This document shows, piece after piece, positions 50,401 through 59,218 of a stretch of DNA of 64,000 nt. Origin of the DNA: Watersipora subatra (Eukaryota > Bryozoa > Gymnolaemata > Cheilostomatida > Watersiporidae); NCBI RefSeq assembly GCF_963576615.1, contig NC_088717.1, positions 38,580,302-38,644,301 on the forward strand, in the 5' to 3' direction. Positions within the stretch are counted from its first letter, which is position 1. Each line of letters opens with the position of its first letter. A program made the translations under genes and the position numbers. The notes beneath the pieces are model-generated. The model did not search any database, was not told the origin of the DNA, and saw nothing but the letters and a program-made list of their open reading frames with translations.

Positions 50401-50613
50401 TCACTGCGCTGCCTCCAGGATGAGTTTGGTGACACAAGTTCTATTTCTGTATTGCAGGCTTGTTTGAAATGCTGCACAAGCAACAACTGCAATACATTTG
50501 AGTCAAAAAGCTCGTTACTCGGACTTGAGTCTACAACTACTGCCTCTGCTGCCGTCTTGACCCTCTCTTCATTCCTGTTTCTGTTTAATCTGGCTCTAGC
50601 TATAACTATCTAA
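41405..50613 (+). CDS. GPI-anchored Ly6/uPAR-like protein with mucin-like insert
   Basis: Eight exons: 41405-41462, 41992-42170, 45044-45161, 45661-46443, 46780-46959, 48092-48191, 48462-48576 and 50458-50613. They join in phase to 562 aa. Exon 1 is a signal peptide ([19 protein letters not shown]). Exons 2-3 (residues 20-118) hold seven cysteines. Exon 4 (119-379) is almost all Thr/Ser, with about 18 heptads of the [14 protein letters not shown] type, a dense O-glycosylation target. Exon 5 ends CCSKDNC. Exons 6-8 carry ten cysteines ending CCTSNNCN, the three-finger (Ly6/uPAR) signature. The C-terminus ([20 protein letters not shown]) is a typical GPI-signal tail after small residues. Expected location is the outer cell surface; ligand and role are unknown. 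Two AATAAA hexamers lie about 650-690 bp beyond the stop. Family assignment rests on cysteine spacing and gene structure, not on a recognised orthologue. Confidence 0.72.
44020..44760. repeat. long (TA)n microsatellite block, intron 2 of gene C
   Basis: Alternating TA with TATG, TATAGA and TATACA variants from 44020 to 44067 and 44300 to 44760. It is broken by the palindrome at 44068-44243. Open frames rich in Ile and Tyr are artefacts. Confidence 0.95.
44068..44243. repeat. 176-bp near-perfect inverted repeat between (TA)n arrays
   Basis: Arms of about 78-80 bp, from AAGTTTATTAAAAACTACAG on the left to its complement on the right, differ at only two or three positions. They flank a central part that itself is nearly palindromic. 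TA-rich flanks fit insertion of a small foldback element into a TA array. Confidence 0.93.
45900..46290 (+). repeat. coding 21-bp minisatellite (mucin-like heptads)
   Basis: About 18 units of 21 bp, of the form GAGTCAACCACATCCACCACT with Asp/Glu and Ser/Pro alternatives, lie within exon 4 of gene C. Substitutions are mostly at third positions (TCC/TCT, ACC/ACT) or swap Glu-Ser for Asp-Pro, so the Thr/Ser pattern is kept. Confidence 0.9.
46711..46754. repeat. perfect 20-bp-arm hairpin just upstream of exon 5 of gene C
   Basis: Two exactly complementary 20-bp arms are separated by TTTT. The right arm ends 25 bp before the exon-5 start at 46780, close to where the branch point should lie. Confidence 0.95.
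47720..47900. repeat. about 31-bp degenerate tandem repeat, intron 5 of gene C
   Basis: Repeated phrases TATACTATATTCTAGTAGC and ATAATGTTTGCTATACTA occur at about 30-bp spacing, five copies, fading on both sides. Confidence 0.8.
48195..48370. repeat. ATGTTGTTAGGGTGTT-type repeat at the exon-6 donor of gene C
   Basis: Variable TATGTTGTT/GCTATGTTG units begin right after the splice donor (GTATGTTG at 48192) and pass into a TTAGGGTGTTATGTTG array. Confidence 0.85.
48665..48975. repeat. 24-bp minisatellite, intron 7 of gene C
   Basis: About 13 copies of a 24-bp unit containing TTTGTACTGACAGCGCATAT. Some copies carry an extra AGGTATAT insertion, which itself recurs three times, indicating duplication of composite units. 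Confidence 0.92.
49008..49392. repeat. R-family foldback (MITE-like) element, two arms
   Basis: The left arm starts TTAAAGATGAACTTACACAA and holds GATGTTTCAAGATTAAAATC. The right arm, inverted, holds AGATCACTTCAAACATC, AAATGATAGAAAAATACTGA and ends CAAGTTTATCCTT. An internal part (GTTGATATCAGCTATTGC) lies between. It is about 385 bp and has no open frame. It sits in intron 7 of gene C. Confidence 0.7.
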
Positions 50614-51263
50614 TCTAAAAGCCAAAACTTTTAGGTTTAGATTTTCTTGCTAGAAAATCTTTAGTAACTCTTATATATACCTATGAGTTTTTATAGAACT
50701 TGGTTTTTGACCTGATTTGTTATGATGGTAAACAGATTACTGGAACAGCAATCAGATTTCAAATGTCATCGATAATTTACAATTATTTTCTATTGCCCTG
50801 ATAATACTACATTTGAAATTTTTAGCTCTATATTACTGATAGCAAATATTTGATTTATTTTGCTACTGTTGTATTTACTATACTATGCTAGTATTCTATT
50901 TTTAACTATTTGTTACTAATAATTTTTCTTGACCAATATAGCTTGTTGTAAAACTTGTATACTTTGTGTACATTTGTCCGCTGGTACACAACTGCTATCA
51001 TTCAACCTTCATGATGCTAACAACAATTGAGAACATCATCAACTCGTTGAACAGACATTTCTCTGTCAATTTGATATTTTCTATGAAATTGTTTATGGCT
51101 GACAAGGTTTTTTATTTTTCAACAGCAGAAGTAAATACATAGACTCATTCCTTTCTTGTTTTATTATGTAATACATGCGAGTTACTCAGCTTTCAGCTGA
51201 CCAGCTGACCCAAAGTATATCAAAATATTATAATGTGTTTTCTCGAAGACCTTTAACTGATGG

Positions 51264-51298
51264 AATAAAAAAGCTTTCCATAGTATTACAAGAATAAA
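51264..51298 (+). terminator. poly(A) signals for gene C
   Basis: AATAAA at 51264-51269 and at 51293-51298, about 650-690 bp after the stop codon. They are the first canonical hexamers seen downstream. Confidence 0.45.
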
Positions 51299-51637
51299 GC
51301 GTTACTTGATCAATTTACGAAATTTTTTAATCAAAGAATGCCATAGCCTATGTGGAAACTTGTTTAAATATATACACAAAAGAACTAATTAAAAACAGGT
51401 CAAAGGTCAAAGACAGGTAAAAAAATGTCTTATATGAAGCCAGCAGCTTATGCCAATGAATTCCCAAATTTTGGAGGCTTGCTGACAAAAACAACTTTAG
51501 AAAAAAGCAAATGAACTCACAAACTAGATGACTTGTAGTCATTACTAACTTTACGCAATGGCCAACAAATTCAATGGTTATTTAGCCAGTGAATTTATTG
51601 GCTGCTTTGTAAAGTTGGTTATGGCAAAAAGCCTCCA

Positions 51638-51682
51638 AACATCAAGGAATGACCACTGAGCCTGTAGTCATTCCTTGATGTT
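51638..51682. repeat. hairpin with 16-bp perfect arms
   Basis: AACATCAAGGAATGAC at 51638-51653 is repeated exactly inverted at 51667-51682, with a 13-nt loop, in the 3' flank of gene C. Confidence 0.95.
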
Positions 51683-52019
51683 ATCAACTCTTACTTTTGT
51701 GTGACTATACTCAAATTCAACATGAAGTAGGTTCAATAAGTTTCAACATCTTTGACTTCCCACACTAATAGCACTCATGCTAAATACTTACATATTGTCG
51801 AAAAATATTCTTCACTATAATAAAAAACGTGCCTGTTCGTCTGAACCCATGCTCGGAAAAGTTAGGAAAAAAGATCGCTTTCATCAGGAACCAAACTAAT
51901 GGCTTCTGGTTTGCTAGAACAAGACTCTACCACCAGCCCTGTCCTGAACAGCCATCTTCCCACATTTACGACTGATTGTCTAGATAGTCATAACACGCGG
52001 ATTGTCAAAGTAGTGTTTA

Positions 52020-52300
52020 TAATAATATAATCTATTAACAAAATATTATATCACAGGATATAATGCAATATTTTATAGTGTAATATAGTATGGTATAATA
52101 AAATATCACGTTAGACCATATCATATCACATCATATAATAACATATCATATAATATCATATAATATTATATCACATCATACGATATCATATAATATCAAT
52201 TCATTTTTATAGAATGCAATGAAGTACAATTTGATATGATATAATATCATTCAAACTAAATTGTTACTACATGGTATAGTATAATATAAGAAGATATAGC
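52020..52300. repeat. ATATCATATAATATCA low-complexity block
   Basis: Irregular repeats of ATCATATAAT and close variants. No gene seen. Confidence 0.8.
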
Positions 52301-53120
52301 AACAACAATAGTTCATAAAGGTCAATACATGCAATAATGTTAAATAAATATATTTCAACTTCATAATATTTTGGGCCCGAAAATTTATTACCTTTTAGAA
52401 ATGCCCCTGTATAGAAGTGTTGTAGGAGATGGCTCCTTTAAGAAAGGTTGACTGGATTAAAACATAAGGTATTGTGCAAAGTTTCATAAAATCCTGAAGC
52501 CTTTCACAAACTATGGTACCCTTCCATTATCACTCAACTGTATTACTCAACTATGTATATACATGTATCAATACTAATATTAATGTCTTCTGGTAGTAAT
52601 CATATAGCAAGTAACAAAACACCCATTTCTATGTAGTGCTGTCGTAGTTGAGTTGGTTGTGTATGGAGTTTTTAGACATTTCAAACTTTTACAAAACAAT
52701 TTCAAGCATTTCAAATTTTGACAAGCCAAATGTATTTGACCTAAAATATGTTATTTGTTATGTTCACTATTCAATGTTTCATTATGTTTTTTAGAACTTA
52801 GGTGAATTAAAACAATTTTAAACACAGCTTTGTGGGCTGAAGTAGCCTTTAGTTATACCTCATCCATAAAGTAAGATAACAATAGGTCATTGAAACGATT
52901 CTGTTTTGCTACCATACTGATGTACAGTCACTAGTTTCTCAGCTTAAAAATGTGATTGCATAAATAAAGTCATTTAAATGATATTAAGACCAATTCCAGC
53001 TACGATCTGATGTCTTGTTTGTCTTTGTAGACTAACCCTGTCTAGAGATAGAAGCGTTTGAATGAGATCATTTTTTGAAATGCTCAGATTTAAGCGAGCG
53101 CTTTATTCGTGACGTGTATA
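52301..53120. other. intergenic spacer
   Basis: AT-rich, no supported feature. Confidence 0.45.
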
Positions 53121-53127
53121 GTGAGTG

Positions 53128-54219
53128 TATATATAAGAGCCCGTGAGCGATAAATATACTATATCTTCTTTAGCCAATCATCAACACAAAATTTTTATAT
53201 ACATAAGTTACATTATTCACATAAATCTTTGTATAAATATATATAGGTCATAATAAATATTATCGCTAGTAAAATGTTTTGTCTGTGATATCGAAGATTC
53301 TCATTAGGGAATTTACTGAATTACTAGATTGCGCATCAATATTGTTATCTAATTTACTGAAATGATTGTCATCATTAATTTATTCAATTACTGCATCGGC
53401 ACGCTTTATTGACAAACAAAAATTTTTTAACAATGCTTACAGTTTCAGCAAAGGTGACTCAAGAGTTTTCTGAGCATCAGGTAGTTGAATATTGAGGCAG
53501 ACAGTTTATGGTTAGAGTTGACAGGCGTCAGCAGCGTTATGCCACGGAGGAAGATGAAAGTAAATCTACATGTCTTTTTAACTTTTAGTTTCCTATGTAT
53601 ATACTATACTAAAGGTAATAATTTTACTACTCGTGAGTACATTTACTAGTTAATAAAATTATAACTTCTCGCTATTACCAATCATCATTTCATAACTTTT
53701 TTATCGTTTCACCTAGTTATGGTACATGCTTCAAATTTTGCTGGACAGTTTTAGCTAGTAAATTAGATTTAGGATTAGCATTTATGTTCACTTTTTACTT
53801 GTAGAAAGTGAGGGAAATGGATTGATCAATGTTCATCCTTAACTCTCAGATAAAAGCTTCGAAAGGTTGGTTTGGTGTACTTATTGCTTTTGTTAAACAT
53901 TTGTTCATTTTGTAATTTTACACTCTCAATATAACTCCCAAATTGAAAGCTTTCAGTAGATATGCTTTAAAACGACATATCTATGAATGACATATATTTA
54001 TTACATTTGTTTTATTGAATACAGGATGTTTATATGGCGCCACCAGCGGAGCAGTTGTGTGAGTGTGAAAACTGCTATACATGGGGAAGAGAGACATGGA
54101 TATGTGTTGCACAAACTATGATATGTTTTGTTTGAGTTTACTGCAGTAGAGTAATTTGTTCTATTATATGAGCTGAAACTATGCGAGTGGCCACGACTTG
54201 GATGGATGTTTTCAATAAA
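53128..54219 (+). other. possible small spliced transcription unit
   Basis: A TATA-like sequence (TATATATAAG, 53128-53137) is followed by an ATG at 53508 with an in-frame upstream stop. From it the frame reads MVRVDRRQQRYATEEDE and meets a donor at 53560 (GTAAAT). A good acceptor (TTACTTGTAG) ends at 53804, and joining gives a 29-codon frame that stops at 53840-53842. A further donor (AAAG/GTTGGT, about 53874) and acceptor (GAATACAG, 54024) precede a last segment with AATAAA at 54214-54219. Base use in 54024-54200 is richer in G and C than the flanks. No known family is recognised. It may be a small-protein gene, a non-coding RNA or chance. Confidence 0.22.
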
Positions 54220-54225
54220 GACTTT

Positions 54226-55182
54226 ATGCTGAGATAAACAATTTTTGGCTTGTAAAAATTATATAACAAAATAAAATTGTTGAAGATAATACAAAACATG
54301 ATTTACAAAACATATTGAATACATCCTAGCCCCATTGCCACCAGTGCTGAAATCTTGTCTAATAGATTGATTTATGAAGTGTAATCAGAGCTGTATTGAC
54401 AAATACTTATGCATAGCTCAACTTAATTCTTAGGGACCAAATATTAGAAGCTCAAAAATTTTTATACTTCACATTACTAAGTGAAAACAGGTGCGTCCAC
54501 AAACCACCAACCAAGTGCAAAAATTGCTTTATTAATCCTTTGCCAGAATCGGTGAGCTAATTGATTTCAAAGAAATTGACGTTGTTTTGCGTTCATTATT
54601 TTGGTCAACTCAAAACACCCTTTGTTTTGTACTTAAACCAACTAATCAAATGTGACCAGGAAATTTTGTTCTACAAATTGGGACTAATAATGACCAAATA
54701 ACTTTGACTAGAGTATGACTTTTTAGGGATGCAGTTGGTTTCACCATGTATTTGAACATATTTGTTTCAAAGATGCAGCATGCTTATTTTATCTAGTCAC
54801 TAGTTTCGGGTGTGGGTGGCAACTGAGAACTTCACTAATACAAAGGTCGCAATGAAATAAGTAAACTCAACGTAGTTTCAACTCAGATGTTCACACAGCA
54901 TTTAGAGGAAAATATTATTATTATTCACATTTTTAATTACCCTCGTTTGAGGTGTTTGAGAAATTTATAATAATGTATCTGCAGCTAGATTTAAAATTTT
55001 ATTCGAGCAATCCTGAACAAATAGAAAATAAAATATGTGCCAATAGAGCCGCATAGGGCTAAACTGTTATTGCAATAGTCGGTGTGAATACAAGAAATAG
55101 AGTCAGAATGTCTCACTATATACTTCATTTTGGGCAAGTCTGTACACATTTTTTTTAGCGTTTTTACCGCAGTCAATTTTTG
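54226..55182. other. intergenic spacer
   Basis: No supported feature. Confidence 0.45.
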
Positions 55183-55765
55183 TCGATTTTAATCTTCAAA
55201 TATATTGACAGTGAGATTGCCTAAAACAACAAACATCTCAATTATAAAAAAACATCAAGACTCTGTTAAAATCAACTAAAATTTGGCAAAATCACATCTT
55301 TAAAAATGAACTGGAACTGGGAAAAACTTTTTAAAGATTTTATCAAAATATATTGATGTTTTTCTACCATTTGCAATTTTGATTTTGCAGTTTTGATGTT
55401 TGAGGTGACCGGATTGCCAGTATGTTTCAAGATTAAATTGATTGCGATAAAAAACGCTCAAAATAAAAATGTGTGTGAAATGACATCACCAGTTGCTATA
55501 GTAGCAGTAGTTGATACCAACTATTGCAATCAAGCTGAAGCTTTACGCGTCTCTATTCTGTCAGTCTCTTTGCACTTACAGACGCCATAGTCACAATTTT
55601 TATTGATCCGAGTGTTTCAACTTTGATCAAGTTTTATTGATTTTAATCTTGAAACATTCTGGCAAATTGAGCACCTCAAACATCAAAAACAATCACAAAT
55701 AACAAAAAAATACCGATCATTTTTGATCAAATCTACTAGAATATGTGTAAATTCATTTTTAAAGA
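55183..55765. repeat. R-family foldback element, full copy plus a neighbouring arm
   Basis: A full element runs from about 55300 (TTTAAAAATGAAC) to 55765 (its complement TTCATTTTTAAA). Its left arm is at 55300-55440, the internal part GACATCACCAGTTGCTATAG then CAATCAAGCTGAAGCTTTAC, and its right arm at 55625-55765. A separate, more diverged right-type arm precedes it at 55183-55305. No open frame is kept through the element. Confidence 0.72.
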
Positions 55766-56034
55766 GTTGCCTTCTCACTAACAAAAAAACTGTAGAGCAA
55801 TAAAAAATCCCTCAACAACGAGGAGCAAAGGGTACAGTCTTTAGTGAGCAAATACCATTTGCACAAAGATGACCGTGTCAATGAACGTTGTCAGCTATAT
55901 TTAATATTATGAGCAATTATACCGAATACAGAAAAACAAAGCAGAACACCAATGCACTGCATTACCGCAGACTCACTCAACTGCTGTAAAGCTCCAATTT
56001 ATATTTTTCATAAATTATTAACCTGCCTTTGTAA

Positions 56035-56230
56035 ATCTATATATATATATAAATCTCAGTGTTTGCCTGTTTGTTGGTCTGTCTGTCCACACATCCAATT
56101 AGAACAATAAAGGTTTAGGGAGGAAAAATCTGCTGCACAATAGATTTGAACTTGGAACTGAGATTTCTACAGTTAGATATTCAATACACTACACTGTCGA
56201 AATGGCTATACTATAGAAAAATTTGTCCAC
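56035..56230 (-). repeat. tRNA-derived SINE
   Basis: On the minus strand GACAGTGTAGTGTATTGAAT (A-box region) and CCAAGTTCAAATCTATTG (B box) are followed by GGACAGACAGACCAACAAAC and a short TA run. The GACAGAC tail recalls the GTACAGACG repeats of the copy at 15345-15560. Confidence 0.6.
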
Positions 56231-56589
56231 ATTCTTAGTACAAATAAAATATTTCATGGTTTCATGCTTCACACTTCAGTTAGCGTTTTGCATGAAGCCA
56301 TATCAGAAGAAAATTATGTTTCCATTCATGAAGAAAAATGCTTAAAATCACCTGGCCATCAAGATTATTGCACTCAGTATAGATCTGTAGTAAGCACTGC
56401 AACCAATACGATATGAATTAAACAGGAATAAAAACAGTACACAAGAATAAAAAAACTCTTCATTTAAAGTTGGAGAGGTAAATTTTGCTTATGTCTATTA
56501 AAAATAAACTTTCTGTGCAAAAAATGTTTTAATACTCCGTGCAACACTGGGCAATCAATGAGCAATAATAGCTATAATAATTTTCATAA

Positions 56590-56595
56590 TTTATT
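56590..56595 (-). terminator. poly(A) signal of the otopetrin gene
   Basis: TTTATT on the plus strand (AATAAA on the coding strand) lies 80 bp beyond the stop codon. Confidence 0.5.
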
Positions 56596-56674
56596 TGTTT
56601 GGGTTTGTGAATACATTATAAAAATATGTTTTGCTAATGATATCATTATAAAACCTACCAGCAGTGAAAGGGCG

Positions 56675-57546
56675 CTATAATGAACTTGACTGCATAGAAA
56701 GCAGCATGACACCAGAATGAAACCTGTAGAAAAGTACTAATGGATATGTGGTCTGAGTGATGGCTGTTCGTCTGTCAACTGAAAACACTAGGGTTTTTGC
56801 CTCACTGTTTCGTAACAAAGAGTCTTCAAAAATGCTTTGCGAAATCCACTTTGCAAAGTTGCATACGCAGAGATACCATACAATCTCTTTAAACACACAG
56901 AGTTTTCTGTTTCCTCCATTTAGTCGTTGATGCCAATTAGCAAGATTTCCTTCTGAAAATATAATAAAATAGGTTTGCAGGGAGACTTGAAAGATATCGA
57001 TAAAGTTAGTTAGCAGAGTAAGCCAACAGATTAAATTCAGTCTTTCTAATCCGTGTTTATCGTCATAGCGAAAATTTAGACGAGTGTCGTTGTGATTTTC
57101 TAAAACCATTTCTCGAAGTTTTACAGGATCAAGGCCAGCTGTTGCCGTAACAGTCCCAAAGTACAAGTAGACAAACTCTCCAAAAGCCGCAATTAGCAGC
57201 AGTATAGTCTCTGGATGCATATTTTTCTGAAACAAAATTAGAAAAGATTTTTACAGCAAGCTTCGAACGATACAAAAACATTGACTAATATTCAAACTTG
57301 ATGCAAATATCCATGTGAACAACATTTGATATAATAATATAATATATTAATATAATCTTTATCATAATACAAATTGAGTTTGTCAGACTGTTGTCAGTCA
57401 CTCTAAGAGCAAAAATAATTGCACTGCACGTGGATTGAACACGCATGTTCAGATGCGCAGCCAAGCCCTACCACTGCACCACTTCTCAGAACAATTGTGC
57501 ACATAACTATTACATAGATGATCTCTGACAGCGCACGAGACTCCCA

Positions 57547-57596
<50 letters not shown>

Positions 57597-57615
57597 TGGG
57601 AGTCTCGTGTGCTGT

Positions 57616-57654
<39 letters not shown>

Positions 57655-57751
57655 TGGGAGTCTCGTGCGCTGTGTGATATATATATATATATATACAGTA
57701 TATATACAGTATATATATATATATATATACAGTACATATATATATAGTACA

Positions 57752-57839
<88 letters not shown>

Positions 57840-59154
57840 TGGGAGTATATATATATACATATACATGTATATATACATATATACATGAATGTATATATGT
57901 ATATATACATATGTAAAATATGTATATATATATGTACTAGTATATATAATATTGATGCGAACAACATTTATCATGGCTATAGATGAAGCTGCAGATAGAA
58001 GAAATGGAAATAGCTACCACAATGATTTGCGTTTTAGCCTACCTGTGGAGGGGCATAGCCTTTTAGCAGAAAGACACCGACTATTGACACAATGAGTAAC
58101 AGGATGTAGTAGATAATACGGTACACGTAGAACCAGACAATATCTTGTTGACGATTGCCATCAACTTCGCATAAAACCTCGAAAACAACAAGAATGGTTG
58201 ATATCAAGATGGCTGGAATAAAAGTACAGTCTTGATTGCAGTCATTTCTTTGAGGATGCAATGGCTCTCTATCTCCAAGCAATGGCTCTCTTTCTCCTGT
58301 GTTCCCTTCATTTTCTCTTAAAAAGCAAAAAAGTATGCAAGGTTTAAACTGATATCTATAAGGCTGCCAAATATACAAAAAAATATTTTTTTCATTTGTT
58401 TATAGCTAATTTACCGACAAAGAGGTGAAAAAATTACGGCTATGTATGATAGACTTTTTTATTTTTAGACATGCAGTTAGTCTATATCAAAAATGTTACA
58501 GCAGCAATAAGTCCATTTCTTTTATTTTTGATATATGAGCCCTTAGAATATTCTAAGAACTACTTTAGTGGTGTACATCGGATTACATAAAAACTAGTTA
58601 ATTAATCAATTTACCCAATCAAAAGTCTCCAATTTCATGACTCTGGTATAATTGGCGGCAGCAAAAAATATAAAAATTTATGTTTGACATAAAAATTATA
58701 AACAGAAAATCTAAAATACAAAATATAAATTTTAAAGAAAACATTAGAACCAAGGTAGTATAAAAATTAAAGCTGAAACAAGCAATGGAATATTCAAGTA
58801 CAAAAGCAAATAAATGGTTCTTTACACATGATAAAATGTGATGCACAGCAGCTTTCAATCTCACAATATCTCATTCATATACATGTACTAGCTGTACTAC
58901 TTGACATTGCTCGGGTAAGCAAAAGGTCTCCAAATAGTAAGTCATTTAGCGTTGAAATTTGCTATTCGGTATATGATAAAGTCTTTGATCAATATTCTTT
59001 GTGTAGCTCAGTGCTAAAGCGCATGGATTATAAACTCCCGGTTGTAATCTCTGTAGGTTCAAATCCACCAGAAAGATAAATCATAATGCCAAGAATTTAG
59101 TAGTTATAGCTGGGCATACACAATGACAGATACTCAGAAACACAGACAAGCTTT

Positions 59155-59218
<64 letters not shown>

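Noticed and set aside
57449-57967. Tyr/Ile-rich frames over TA arrays
   Set aside because: Microsatellite artefacts in an otopetrin intron; the same holds for 44233-44550.
58998-59085. Functional tRNA gene
   Set aside because: A and B boxes are good but the acceptor and anticodon stems do not pair; it fits a SINE head better.
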